A stretch of 55,921 nucleotides of DNA from Bacteroidales bacterium (GTDB lineage Bacteria; Bacteroidota; Bacteroidia; Bacteroidales; Paludibacteraceae), in assembly GCA_900769555.1 (NCBI GenBank), contig CAAGHA010000032.1:1-55921 (forward strand), read 5' to 3'. Positions 43,961 to 53,189 of this stretch are shown here, piece after piece. The position numbers and the translations under genes were made by a program. The notes beneath the pieces are model-generated. The model was not told where the DNA came from and did not search any database. It saw only the letters and a list, made by a program, of their open reading frames with translations. Each line of letters begins with the position of its first letter. Position 1 is the first letter of the stretch.

Positions 43961-44126
43961 GGTAATTCTGTAAATTTCAGTTTTATTTTTCAATCAAAAA
44001 TTTTGTTTCGGATGCTTATGAATTCATTTTTCATGACAAATAGAGAATGCAACTATCACAACTTTGCGAAATAAGCACACTAAATGAGAGTGGTAGGTAT
44101 CGTCATGATTAAATTATCAGGGAAAA

Positions 44127-44945
44127 CTATGCTTCCAACGTATCCTGAAATAGGAACATTCCATCAAATTCTTTGGACAAATCTAATGGTTGTTTGAATA
44201 GTCCGAATACAGAAGAGCCCGAACCCGACATGGATGCGTATAAAGCCCCTTTGTTATACAAAATAGTTTTAATATTTTCAACCTCAGGAAATAAATGAAA
44301 GACACTCTTTTCAAAATCATTTTTTATATTCCCATTCCATTGTTGAATAGGGCAATTAACCATATCAAGCAAAGATGTTTTGGAAGCAATAGGAGTTATC
44401 ATTGAGTAAGCATTTTTAGTCGAAACAAAAACATTAGGTTTTACCAATACAAAATACAAACCTTGTAACGAAAACGGAATCTTTTCTATGATATCTCCAA
44501 TACCGGTAACATAAGCCGGTTTATTTTCGATAAAAAAAGGACAATCGGCCCCTAATTTAGCAGCAAAAGTCTTTAGTTCATCCACAGACAAATTTAGAGC
44601 AAACATCTCATTCAATACTTTCAACATAAAAGCAGCATCCGATGATCCTCCTCCCAAACCAGCTCCAAACGGAATAATTTTGTTCAAATAGATTTTTACA
44701 GGCGGCAAATTATAGTTGTTTTTTAGCAAATTATATGCTTTCATCACCAAGTTAGAATCTGTTGGTCCATCAATTTTAAGACCATCGATCTCCATATGAG
44801 TAATACCATCAACAGCTTCCACTACCTCTAAAATATCTTTCAACGGAATAGGATAGAAGATACTCTCAAGATTATGATAATTATCAGGACGTTTTTCAAC
44901 AATATTGAGTCCTATATTGATTTTTGCATTAGGAAAAACAACCAT
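44127..44945 (-). CDS. ispE: 4-diphosphocytidyl-2-C-methyl-D-erythritol kinase IspE
   Basis: This 272-residue GHMP kinase phosphorylates CDP-methylerythritol in the MEP route to isoprenoids. It starts MVVFPNAKINIGLNI, the normal first strand with the catalytic Lys. The ATP-binding loop is PFGAGLGGGSSDAA (about residues 91-104), and the C-terminal motif SGSGSSVFGLF near 239-249 is also present. Length is a little short of E. coli IspE but normal. It is a single gene, divergent from the universal stress gene and convergent with the CvfB-like gene. A TAATTTTG box at 44982-44989 lies 37 bases ahead of the start. Confidence 0.95.
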   Translation of the reverse strand: MVVFPNAKINIGLNIVEKRPDNYHNLESIFYPIPLKDILEVVEAVDGITHMEIDGLKIDGPTDSNLVMKAYNLLKNNYNLPPVKIYLNKIIPFGAGLGGGSSDAAFMLKVLNEMFALNLSVDELKTFAAKLGADCPFFIENKPAYVTGIGDIIEKIPFSLQGLYFVLVKPNVFVSTKNAYSMITPIASKTSLLDMVNCPIQQWNGNIKNDFEKSVFHLFPEVENIKTILYNKGALYASMSGSGSSVFGLFKQPLDLSKEFDGMFLFQDTLEA

Positions 44946-44981
44946 AAATTTTTCGATTTTAAGAATAATTTAAATTAATGC

Positions 44982-44989
44982 CAAAATTA
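44982..44989 (-). promoter_or_regulatory. Candidate -7 box of ispE (TAATTTTG)
   Basis: Matches TAnnTTTG on the minus strand, 37 bases upstream of the ATG. No good -33 element at the usual distance. Confidence 0.4.
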
Positions 44990-45097
44990 TAATAACTTCC
45001 AAAGAAAAAAAAATTAAATTAATTCAAATAGAAAATTAAATTTTATAATATTTTGTTTATATTTACGAATCAAAACTAATTATGTAAATTATTGGTT

Positions 45098-46210
45098 ATG
45101 GAAGATCGATTAGTTACAGTTGCCATTCATACATACGAAAAGGCACAGATTTTAAAATCTGTGTTGGAGGTTCATGGAATAGACGCATGTATTCATAATG
45201 TTAATCAAATCTTACCGGTAATATCTGCAGGTGTCAGGGTTAGAATCAGAGAAAGTGATTTGCCAAAAGCATTAGCTATTATTGAGGATATGAACAATAC
45301 AGAAGCTGTTTATAAAGCCTTAGAAGAGGTTAATAAACACCCTATGGTATTGTTACCAATTGATTTTTCTGACTATTCATTGAAAGCATGTGAATTTGGA
45401 TTCAATTTTGCTGCCATTAATAAAGCTGAGGTGGTTCTTTTTCATGCTTATATACCACCATCATTTACCTCGATGCCTATTAGTGATGTTATTAACTATG
45501 ATAACCACAAAGATGATGATACAATAAAAAAAGTATTTGAAAAATCCAAAAGTGAGATTGATAAGTTATGTGTTATTATAGATGAAAAAATTGCATCCGG
45601 AATATGGCCGAATATTAAGTATAGAAAAGTAATAAGAGAAGGAGTACCAGAGGAACAGATACTAGGTTATGCAGAACGTCATAAACCTTTGGCGATTGTA
45701 ATGGGAACAAGAGGAAAGGATCAAAAGGATGCAGATTTGATTGGAAGTGTAACCGCTGAAATCATAGAACGTTCACGGGTTCCGGTATTTACTATTCCTG
45801 AAAATATTTTGTTGAATAAAATCGAAGATATCAAAAATATTGCATATTCAACCAATTTTGAGGATAAGGACTTAATCGCTTTTGAGAAATTGGTTTCCTT
45901 CTTAAAACCATATAACTTTAAGATGCACTTTATTCATTATAATAACAATAATGACAATTGGGCTGAGATTAAATTGAGTGGTATAAAAGGATACTTTCAA
46001 GAACATTATCCGGGAATTGAATTCGAATATCATCTATTGGATGGAGAAGATATATTGTCTGCCTATGACAAATTTATCCATGATAATAAAATAGATGTCA
46101 TATCAATGACCACGCACAAAAGAAATTTATTTACTAGATTGTTTAACCCCAGTATGGCTAGAAAAATGGTTTTCCATACTGATACACCAATGTTAGTTTT
46201 TCATGCATAA
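45098..46210 (+). CDS. DUF2007-universal stress protein fusion
   Basis: This 370-residue cytoplasmic protein begins with a DUF2007-like signal-transducing domain (about residues 1-68: AQILKSVLEVHGIDACI and RVRIRESDLPKALAIIED). Two universal stress (Usp) domains follow. The first is at about 80-230 and keeps the ATP-loop GTRGKDQKDADLIGSVTAEII with VPVFTIP. The second is at about 240-370, is more diverged and lacks an obvious G-rich ATP loop. The upstream frame has a TTG at 45092, but the ATG at 45098 gives the expected start. It is followed after 24 bases by a lytic transglycosylase gene. Usp proteins bind nucleotides and help survival under stress; the ligand of the N-terminal domain is unknown. 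Confidence 0.88.
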   Translation: MEDRLVTVAIHTYEKAQILKSVLEVHGIDACIHNVNQILPVISAGVRVRIRESDLPKALAIIEDMNNTEAVYKALEEVNKHPMVLLPIDFSDYSLKACEFGFNFAAINKAEVVLFHAYIPPSFTSMPISDVINYDNHKDDDTIKKVFEKSKSEIDKLCVIIDEKIASGIWPNIKYRKVIREGVPEEQILGYAERHKPLAIVMGTRGKDQKDADLIGSVTAEIIERSRVPVFTIPENILLNKIEDIKNIAYSTNFEDKDLIAFEKLVSFLKPYNFKMHFIHYNNNNDNWAEIKLSGIKGYFQEHYPGIEFEYHLLDGEDILSAYDKFIHDNKIDVISMTTHKRNLFTRLFNPSMARKMVFHTDTPMLVFHA

Positions 46211-46234
46211 CTAACGAAAAATAAAAATAGAGAG

Positions 46235-47191
46235 ATGAAAAGAAAATGGATGATTTTAGGGATTATTTTTTTGAACATTTGCTGCAATTGTTCTGCTGAA
46301 AATCAAACAAATAACACCTACGAGAATGAGACAAATAATGGCTATTGGGCTCCACAAATCCCTCAAATAATTACCTTTTGTGGTGAAAGTATTGATCTTA
46401 ATAATTACTACTTACGAGAGCGTTTTGATAGAGAGTTATTAAGTTTTAGTTATTGGCACTCTCAGGTGTTTTTGATGATAAAAAGAGCTAATAAAATTTT
46501 CCCAATATTAGAACCGATATTAAAGGAGAAAGGAGTTCCGGACGATTTTAAATATTTAGCACTGATAGAAAGTAATTTAGACCAAAGAGCAATTTCTCCT
46601 GCTAAAGCAGCTGGAATATGGCAATTATTGCCAACAACGGCGAAAGAATATGGTTTAATTGTGAATGATGACGTTGATGAACGATATAATATTGAAAAAT
46701 CAACAGCTGCAGCTTGTGATTTTTTAAAAAGATCGTATGAAAAAACAGGCAGTTGGGTGACGGCAGCAGCCGCTTACAATACTGGTTTGGCACGAGTCTT
46801 AAAACAAATTGAAGTGCAAAAAACTAAAAATTATTTCGATATGTTATTCAGTGAAGAGACAAATCGTTATGTTTTTAGAATTATTTTAGCTAAATTTGTA
46901 CTCGAAAATCCTAAAGCGTTAGGATTTTACTTAAAAAAAGAGGATTTGTACTATCCGATGAAAGCAGAATTTGTAAAAGTTGACTCTTGTATTCCTAATT
47001 TAACTGAATTTGCAATTGAGAGGGGGATAAATTATCAATTATTAAAAGATGCAAATCCTTGGCTAAGAACAAATAAAATAACTAATAAAGAGCGTATAAA
47101 TTTATTTATAAAGATTCCAACTCAAGAATATTTGACAAATCCACAAAAGGATGGAGTGGTACACAATAAAAATTGGGTTGTTAATCCTTAA
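46235..47191 (+). CDS. Membrane-bound/secreted lytic transglycosylase (SLT family)
   Basis: This 318-residue wall enzyme has a signal peptide whose end (NICCNCSAEN, near residue 20) contains cysteines suited to lipid attachment. The SLT catalytic domain is about 85-215. The catalytic Glu is in LALIESNLDQRA, followed by SPAKAAGIWQLLPTTA and the AAAYNTGLARV motif. This order matches MltD-type enzymes that cleave the glycan strand and leave anhydro-muramic ends. No LysM repeats follow, although MltD usually has them; the remaining 90 residues (about 230-318) end with a weak LysM-like stretch. It lies between the Usp and a small secreted protein, in one transcript. Confidence 0.9.
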   Translation: MKRKWMILGIIFLNICCNCSAENQTNNTYENETNNGYWAPQIPQIITFCGESIDLNNYYLRERFDRELLSFSYWHSQVFLMIKRANKIFPILEPILKEKGVPDDFKYLALIESNLDQRAISPAKAAGIWQLLPTTAKEYGLIVNDDVDERYNIEKSTAAACDFLKRSYEKTGSWVTAAAAYNTGLARVLKQIEVQKTKNYFDMLFSEETNRYVFRIILAKFVLENPKALGFYLKKEDLYYPMKAEFVKVDSCIPNLTEFAIERGINYQLLKDANPWLRTNKITNKERINLFIKIPTQEYLTNPQKDGVVHNKNWVVNP

Positions 47192-47212
47192 ATTTATTAA
47201 AAGTCTTTGATT

Positions 47213-47689
47213 ATGAACCGTATATTAAAATATTCAGTAGTAGTTCTGTTGGTATTATTTAGTATAAATGTATCAGCACAGGTTGCTTATTTTAAATCTT
47301 TTAGAGAAACTAAGGGACAAGTGACTCAAAAGTCAAATGGAATGTACGTATGGGGACCATGGGAACAAAGTCAAACTTATGTTTCTTTGGATATGGCCAA
47401 TAAGCACATTGTTTTATCAGATATGATAAATAAAGAGAAAAAAGAATTTGAAATCTTTGATAAACCAGAGAAATGGACAAGAAAAAAGAATCATAAGGTT
47501 ATCAAATTTGAATGTATGGAAAAAACAACGATGGATAAGTATTATGTAAGACTGTATGAGTATGATTCTGGAGAGTTTCGTGTTACAGTGATGGATCCTA
47601 AGAATGCTACTAGGTATTCAGTTGTTTATATAAACGAAGATGAAATGCCTGATGATATCCATTCCCAAGAGACAGTAAAAGCACAATAA
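47213..47689 (+). CDS. Small secreted protein of unknown function
   Basis: This 158-residue protein has a signal peptide of about 22 residues ending NVSAQ, then a beta-rich body with many aromatic and charged residues. The TTG at 47207 is also possible, but ATG at 47213 is preferred. I do not recognise a family. It is the last gene of the Usp transcript (22 bases after the lytic transglycosylase) and is followed by a terminator at 47710. A periplasmic or outer-membrane role is likely. Confidence 0.75.
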   Translation: MNRILKYSVVVLLVLFSINVSAQVAYFKSFRETKGQVTQKSNGMYVWGPWEQSQTYVSLDMANKHIVLSDMINKEKKEFEIFDKPEKWTRKKNHKVIKFECMEKTTMDKYYVRLYEYDSGEFRVTVMDPKNATRYSVVYINEDEMPDDIHSQETVKAQ

Positions 47690-47709
47690 TAAAAAGTATT
47701 AATTATAAT

Positions 47710-47738
47710 AGTGGGGAAAATATTTCCTCACTTTTTTT
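47710..47738 (+). terminator. Rho-independent terminator of the Usp-transglycosylase operon
   Basis: AGTGGGGAAA (47710-47719) pairs with TTTCCTCACT (47722-47731, one G-T wobble) and is followed by seven T residues. Confidence 0.85.
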
Positions 47739-47923
47739 ATGGTATAAATAATTAATAATCCTAATTCTTAAATAATAGGGAAACTAAGAAATAATATGTG
47801 TACCACATAAAAGAAAAAGAGATTTTATCATCTTATAGTGATTACAAAAATATAATCCAACATCGTTGTTACATTTTTGAATAAAAAAAGAAGATTTTAA
47901 TAAAAATAGCCATCGTTTTTTTG

Positions 47924-47931
47924 TACCTTTG
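47924..47931 (+). promoter_or_regulatory. Candidate -7 box of aspS (TACCTTTG)
   Basis: Matches TAnnTTTG, 19 bases upstream of the ATG at 47951. No exact -33 TTTG at the usual distance. Confidence 0.5.
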
Positions 47932-47950
47932 CAAAAAGCATTAAAATATT

Positions 47951-49708
47951 ATGTATAGAACAAGATCATGTGGAGAATTAAACCTCTCAAATAAAGGTGA
48001 AGTAGTAACTCTTGCCGGATGGGTTCAAAAGACAAGAAAATTGGGAGGTATGACTTTTGTTGATGTCAGAGATAGATATGGTGTCACACAAGTTGTATTT
48101 AACGAAGAAGTAAATATAGAACTTTGCGAAACTGCTAATAAATTAGGAAGAGAGTGGGTTGTGCAAATTTCAGGAGTAGTTGAAGAGCGAAGTAGTAAAA
48201 ACAAAAATATACCTACCGGAGATATAGAAATTATTGCTCAAGATATAAAAATCTTGAATCAATCAGAAGTGCCTCCATTTACTATTGAGGATAATTCAGA
48301 TGGTGGTGATGATATTCGTATGCAATACAGATATTTGGACATACGTAGAAATCCAGTAAGAAGTAATTTGGAACTTCGTCATAAGATTGCATTTGAAATT
48401 CGACGTTTTTTAGATAGTCAAAATTTCCTAGAAGTTGAAACTCCTGTTCTTATTAAATCCACACCGGAAGGGGCAAGAGATTTTATTGTTCCTTCACGTA
48501 TGAATCCAGGACAATTCTATGCATTACCTCAATCTCCTCAGCAATTTAAACAACTATTGATGGTGGCGGGTATTGACAGATACTTCCAAATCGTGAAATG
48601 TTTCCGCGATGAAGATTTAAGGGCAGATAGACAACCGGAATTTACTCAAATCGATTGCGAAATGTCTTTTGTTGAACAAGAAGATGTCTTAAACTTGTTC
48701 GAAAATATGATTAAACATATTTTTAAATTTGTAAAAGGAATTGATTTTGAAGGAAATTTCCCTCGTATGACTTGGCATGATTGTATGAAACTTTATGGTT
48801 CTGATAAGCCGGATATGAGATTTGGAATGACGTTTGTGGAACTGAAAGATCTTACGCAAGGTTATAATTTCCCTGTATTTGATGCTGCAAATTTTGTTGT
48901 TGGTATTTGTGCAGAAGGGTGTGCTAATTATACTCGTAAACAATTAGATGCTTTAACAAACTTTGTTAAAAAGCCTCAAATTGGAGCTAAAGGTTTGGTA
49001 TATGTTAAATATGAAAACGATGGTTCTTTTAAATCTAGTGTTGATAAGTTTTACGATCAACAAGCATTGAGAAAATGGGCTGAAAGATTCAATGCAAAAC
49101 CAGGAGATTTAATGCTTATTTTGTGTGGTGAAGATGCTGATAAAACTAGAAAACAAATGAATGAACTTCGTTTGGAAATGGGTGAACAGCTAGGCTTGAG
49201 AGACAAAAATAAATTTGCACCTGTTTGGGTGATTGATTTTCCTTTGTTTGAATGGGTAGAAGAAGAACAACGCTTTTATGCTATGCATCATCCTTTTACT
49301 TCACCAAAACTAGAAGATGTTCAATATTTGGATAGCGACCCAGGTAAAGTAAGAGCTAATGCTTATGATTTGGCAATGAATGGTGTAGAATTGGGTGGTG
49401 GTTCTATTCGTATATTCGACTCAAAATTGCAAAACAAAATGTTCGAATTGCTTGGATTTACTCAAGAAAAAGCTATGGATCAATTTGGTTGTATTATTAA
49501 TGCATTTAAATACGGAGCCCCTCCTCATGGTGGATTAGCTTTTGGTTTGGATCGTTTGGTTTCTATGTTAGCAGGTTTAGACTCTATCAGAGATTGTATC
49601 GCATTCCCTAAAAATAATTCTGGTAGAGACGTGATGATTGATTCTCCTTCTGCTATTGATACAGAACAACTAAAAGAACTTTGCTTAGAGGTTAAAGTAG
49701 AAGAGTAA
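47951..49708 (+). CDS. aspS: Aspartyl-tRNA synthetase
   Basis: This 585-residue class IIb synthetase charges tRNA-Asp. The N-terminal OB-fold anticodon domain covers about 1-110 (VTLAGWVQKTRKLGGMTFVDVRDR in part). Motif 2 is FRDEDLRADRQPEFTQID (about 217-234), and motif 3 is GGLAFGLDRLVSML near 527-540. The bacterial-type GAD insertion lies between. Whether it is discriminating for tRNA-Asp or also charges tRNA-Asn was not determined from sequence. It is a single-gene unit; a strong terminator lies 141 bases after the stop. Confidence 0.97.
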   Translation: MYRTRSCGELNLSNKGEVVTLAGWVQKTRKLGGMTFVDVRDRYGVTQVVFNEEVNIELCETANKLGREWVVQISGVVEERSSKNKNIPTGDIEIIAQDIKILNQSEVPPFTIEDNSDGGDDIRMQYRYLDIRRNPVRSNLELRHKIAFEIRRFLDSQNFLEVETPVLIKSTPEGARDFIVPSRMNPGQFYALPQSPQQFKQLLMVAGIDRYFQIVKCFRDEDLRADRQPEFTQIDCEMSFVEQEDVLNLFENMIKHIFKFVKGIDFEGNFPRMTWHDCMKLYGSDKPDMRFGMTFVELKDLTQGYNFPVFDAANFVVGICAEGCANYTRKQLDALTNFVKKPQIGAKGLVYVKYENDGSFKSSVDKFYDQQALRKWAERFNAKPGDLMLILCGEDADKTRKQMNELRLEMGEQLGLRDKNKFAPVWVIDFPLFEWVEEEQRFYAMHHPFTSPKLEDVQYLDSDPGKVRANAYDLAMNGVELGGGSIRIFDSKLQNKMFELLGFTQEKAMDQFGCIINAFKYGAPPHGGLAFGLDRLVSMLAGLDSIRDCIAFPKNNSGRDVMIDSPSAIDTEQLKELCLEVKVEE

Positions 49709-49848
49709 TTTCTATTTTCTACTGAGATGATTATAATAAAGCATTATAAATAAAGAAAAGGAATTTTTTTTATGGAAATGACTAGTCCTAAATAAGTGTT
49801 ACAAAATTAATACTTGTTTTATTATTAGGATAAAATAAATATCTTTTT

Positions 49849-49893
49849 AGCAACACACAATGGAGCTGACTCTATTGTGTGTTGCTTTTTTTT
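49849..49893 (+). terminator. Strong rho-independent terminator of aspS
   Basis: AGCAACACACAAT (49849-49861) pairs perfectly with ATTGTGTGTTGCT (49874-49886), followed by eight T residues. It stands 141 bases after the aspS stop, so the 3' untranslated part is long. Confidence 0.92.
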
Positions 49894-50019
49894 ATGTTTT
49901 TATTTTTCTTTTTGATAGACTAATCTTATTGTGTTCGCTTAACATACTTGTTTCTAGTCTCTTCCATCTTTTGCTACTTTATTGTGTAACGCTATAGCGC
50001 AAGAGTAGACAACATAAAC

Positions 50020-50064
50020 AAAACAGAAGAGGATGCCCTAAAATGGAACACCCTCTTTTGTTTT
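50020..50064 (-). terminator. Terminator of the LysM-PorT operon
   Basis: AAAACAGAAGAGG (50020-50032) pairs with CCTCTTTTGTTTT (50052-50064) at 12 of 13 positions. On the minus strand it is followed by a T-rich stretch, about 35 bases beyond the stop of the PorT-like gene. Confidence 0.65.
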
Positions 50065-50098
50065 ATCTATGCGAATTAATTTTCTCCTGAAATGCTTA

Positions 50099-50863
50099 TT
50101 AATCACCTTTAAATTTTACAACTGGTAACATAACCGATGCAGTAACATTAAACAATTGATTATTAGATCGTTGAAAAACATCTGATTTATTATTACTATA
50201 TAAATCAGAAAAACCATACATAAAACGCCCTTCTAACAAAAAGTGCATCTTGCCAAAAATAAAATTCATACCTAATCCTCCGGTTATTCCGTATCCAACA
50301 GATCTATAATCATCACTTAACCTTGGATCATCATCTTTAAGAACCAGTTTCTGTAAGTCTTCGTCAACTCCACTTAAATTTAACTGACCATAATCAATGA
50401 TAAAATTAACAAAAGGTCCCATATTTACAAAAAAACGAACCTTACGCTTTCCAAAATATATATGAGCTAACAAAGGAACCTCAATATAAGAAATATCTCT
50501 ACTTACTAACAAACCGGCAATATCAACCATTTTATTTATTTCAGAATCCAAAACATACCAAGAACCGGACTCATCTATAAAAGATTCTTCCCAACCAGCT
50601 TTAACAAAGTTAGTTTCAATTTGCAAACCAAAATGATATTGGGATATATACCTACAAACAACTCCAAAACGATAGTTAGGAGTAAAGGATTGATTCCCTA
50701 ATTGGTTCATTCTATTTTGCATATTATGCAAAAAACTCACCTTTGAAAAATCAACACCACCAAAAATTCCTAAATCAATCTCCTGCTCAAAATCTCTTCG
50801 ATATTGAGAAAATAGGAGAGTTGGAAACAAGATCAAAAACAAAGAGAAAAATATCTTACGCAT
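50099..50863 (-). CDS. PorT-family outer-membrane beta-barrel protein
   Basis: This 254-residue protein has a signal peptide (about residues 1-19, ending LLFSQ) and then an amphipathic beta-strand pattern typical of the outer-membrane barrel family that includes PorT (OMP_b-brl_2). The alternation of aromatic and polar residues (for example HFGLQIETNFVKAGW, about 95-110, and KMHFLLEGRFMYGFSDLY near 210-227) fits eight strands. PorT itself is part of type IX secretion in Porphyromonas, but most family members have no known role. It starts three bases after the LysM-protein stop, so the two are co-transcribed. Confidence 0.82.
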   Translation of the reverse strand: MRKIFFSLFLILFPTLLFSQYRRDFEQEIDLGIFGGVDFSKVSFLHNMQNRMNQLGNQSFTPNYRFGVVCRYISQYHFGLQIETNFVKAGWEESFIDESGSWYVLDSEINKMVDIAGLLVSRDISYIEVPLLAHIYFGKRKVRFFVNMGPFVNFIIDYGQLNLSGVDEDLQKLVLKDDDPRLSDDYRSVGYGITGGLGMNFIFGKMHFLLEGRFMYGFSDLYSNNKSDVFQRSNNQLFNVTASVMLPVVKFKGD

Positions 50864-50866
50864 AAA

Positions 50867-52945
50867 TTACTTATTTTTTTTTGTTATGCTCTCTTTTTTA
50901 AACTTTGGATATTTTTCCATTGTAACACCATTAACAGCGCTTAACCCTGATATATCATTATGATTTGTTATATAGATATTGTCATTATAAAATCCTCCAA
51001 TTTCAGATATTCGTCTAAAATGAAAATGAGATTGCAAAGCATTACACTTAACAGAATCTATCGATATTTCAAAATCATGACCATACTTAGATACCGCAGT
51101 AGAAAAATACATCGCCAAATCATAACCTAACATACCATACTGAGTTTGAGCATTCATTGGTTCTGCCAAATAAAAACGTCTGAAATTCTTTAAATAAGAA
51201 CGAACCTCAGGATTCTGAAAATCAATATAGAATGGGGTAGCAAAATAAGTATTCAATACAAATAAATCTTTACTGATACTTTGATAATTTTGCCACTCTG
51301 TAAATCCAAAAATAGATACTTTAATCTTATCGGTTTGCAACATATTAATCATTGGTAAAACCTGACTCAATGCAACTTGATTTGTTGTAATCGGAACAAT
51401 TATATTTTCTTTAGATGATACAACACACTTTTTTAAGTTGGAAATACTGCTTAAAACAATATTTTGGAACGGAATATTATCTGCAGTCAACATTTTCGAT
51501 AATGTATCTGCAAATAACTTTTTGTCATTATAATCCTCATTTGAAAATTTTAATAATACAATATTTTTATCCTTAAACTCCTTAATAAACAACTCTGCCA
51601 TTAAAAAGTTTAACTGTTCTTGAGGTGTGTTAATCTGAAAAATATTCGGATTTATATGCGTCTCATCTGATTTGGAAGAAAACGGAATTACCAATTTCGC
51701 ATTGTTCTTCATAGCATATTCAGACATGGGTTTAATTTGCGCAGTATAAGCTGGACCTATCAATATATCTAAATCTTTTAAATCCGAACTCTCCAAAGTT
51801 GTTCTAATCTCTTCCTCACTCTTTCCTGAATCAAAAATATGCAAATTATATGAAAGACCAGAACGTTTCAAACTATCTATAGCTATAAGAAATCCTTGAT
51901 AAAACTCTAAGAATTTATTTGTATATCCATCTATCTTACTCTTATCAGTAACCTTACTTAGTTGGAACGGAAGTGCAATTGCAATATTTATCTCTGATTT
52001 AGGAGTAGTAGAACGAACAAATAAATTTTGAAGATTCAATATTGAGTCGTTAGCTAGCGAATCTGCAATTGCTAAAGAATCTTGACCCATCGCCAATGAA
52101 TCTTGAACAGTAAGAATTGTATTACTATACGCTGGAGGAATTATAACTACCATTCCTTCTTTTAAACCATCATTTACACTAGGATTTAAACGTATAATCT
52201 CTTCCTTCTTAATAGAATACTTCTTTGAAAGACTATATAAAGTCTCTCTTTTTTTGACGGTATGATATATATAATTGACTGCCTTCTTATTTCTGTCTTC
52301 TTCCTTCATAGCTGTATTTGTGAAAACAGGAGGTATAATAAGTTTTTTTCCTATTTTCAATCCTTCGGCAGCATCCGGATTTAATTTGATAATTTCTTCA
52401 GGAACAATACCATAAAAACGACTAATACTATACAAAGTTTCACCTTTTTTTACATCATGAACTGTAAATGTAGGTTTATTCTCTTTTTTTATCTTTTTTA
52501 CGGTATCACTAACAGTCATTGTCTGAACTGTAACAGTCTTTCTTTCTGGTATTTTTATATCTGTACCAAATTTTAAACCCTCTTCTTTTAACGTGGGATT
52601 CAATGCATACAAATCATCGTATGTTACATCATATTTCTTTGACAAAGAATACAACGTCTCCTTTTTATCTACTTTATGTATTTTATAAGAACGTTCTTTT
52701 ATAGGAATTAAAATTACAGAATTATATGTCAATCCTTTTTCTGTTCCTGGATTTACAGCTTTTATCTCTTCTTCTGTTACTCCGAAACGCTTTGAAATAG
52801 AATAAAAACCTTCACTCTTTTGCACAGAGTACTCATAATAATTCTTTCCATTTACAACTTTAATAGGATAATCCATCCCTGAATTTGTTGCACTAAGGGT
52901 TAAATTCCCTAAAAATAATAAACCTAATAAAAAATACTTTTTCAT
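50867..52945 (-). CDS. Four-LysM protein with type 1 periplasmic-binding domain
   Basis: This 692-residue secreted protein has a signal peptide (about residues 1-19) and four LysM domains at about 38-81, 86-132, 159-204 and 227-270, each with an xYSxSxxY/F core and a closing I-P-P or IPx. A linker of repeated DSLA units (about 282-300) leads to a domain at about 318-690 that resembles periplasmic-binding proteins of the type 1 (Leu/Ile/Val) fold: INIAIALPFQLS, then LIGPAYTAQIKPMSEYA and the later GYDLAMYFSTAV. No transporter genes are nearby, so it more likely senses or binds a wall or peptide ligand than feeds an ABC importer. Promoter candidate at 53005-53012. Followed at 3 bases by a PorT-like gene. 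Confidence 0.88.
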   Translation of the reverse strand: MKKYFLLGLLFLGNLTLSATNSGMDYPIKVVNGKNYYEYSVQKSEGFYSISKRFGVTEEEIKAVNPGTEKGLTYNSVILIPIKERSYKIHKVDKKETLYSLSKKYDVTYDDLYALNPTLKEEGLKFGTDIKIPERKTVTVQTMTVSDTVKKIKKENKPTFTVHDVKKGETLYSISRFYGIVPEEIIKLNPDAAEGLKIGKKLIIPPVFTNTAMKEEDRNKKAVNYIYHTVKKRETLYSLSKKYSIKKEEIIRLNPSVNDGLKEGMVVIIPPAYSNTILTVQDSLAMGQDSLAIADSLANDSILNLQNLFVRSTTPKSEINIAIALPFQLSKVTDKSKIDGYTNKFLEFYQGFLIAIDSLKRSGLSYNLHIFDSGKSEEEIRTTLESSDLKDLDILIGPAYTAQIKPMSEYAMKNNAKLVIPFSSKSDETHINPNIFQINTPQEQLNFLMAELFIKEFKDKNIVLLKFSNEDYNDKKLFADTLSKMLTADNIPFQNIVLSSISNLKKCVVSSKENIIVPITTNQVALSQVLPMINMLQTDKIKVSIFGFTEWQNYQSISKDLFVLNTYFATPFYIDFQNPEVRSYLKNFRRFYLAEPMNAQTQYGMLGYDLAMYFSTAVSKYGHDFEISIDSVKCNALQSHFHFRRISEIGGFYNDNIYITNHNDISGLSAVNGVTMEKYPKFKKESITKKNK

Positions 52946-53004
52946 ACTTCAGATCTCTTCTTATTAGAGGAAATTATAAAAACTATAGATTTCCCATTCT
53001 TCTG

Positions 53005-53012
53005 CAAATATA
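53005..53012 (-). promoter_or_regulatory. Candidate -7 box of the LysM-PorT operon (TATATTTG)
   Basis: Matches TAnnTTTG on the minus strand, 60 bases upstream of the ATG at 52945. No good -33 element at the usual distance. Confidence 0.45.
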
Positions 53013-53107
53013 ATCAAACTATAATTGATTATCGCACTCTAAATTAGCAAAAATTTATCTTATGCTTAAAATATCTTAAAGATAGGGGATTGATTGCTAT
53101 TTATCCT

Positions 53108-53143
53108 AAAAAAAAGAGGCTATGCTTAATTTAACATAGCCTC
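53108..53143 (-). terminator. Rho-independent terminator of the peptidase operon
   Basis: GAGGCTATG (53116-53124) pairs perfectly with CATAGCCTC (53135-53143). On the minus strand it is followed by eight T residues (complement of 53108-53115). It lies 47 bases beyond the peptidase stop. Confidence 0.9.
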
Positions 53144-53189
53144 AAATAGTATATAAATCAAAATTTCATGCCCAAATTGAATGAAGATT

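Larger units (their letters stand above)
49709..50098. other. Intergenic region between aspS and the PorT-like gene
   Basis: About 390 bases between convergent genes, with a strong plus-strand terminator (49849-49893) and a minus-strand one (50020-50064). Another imperfect hairpin lies at about 49787-49830. A short palindrome CGCTATAGCG is at 49990-49999. No gene was recognised. Confidence 0.5.

Noticed and set aside
44018..44027. Palindrome ATGAATTCAT between the CvfB-like gene and ispE as an operator or terminator
   Set aside because: A 10-base palindrome in AT-rich DNA is expected by chance, and it has no T-run.
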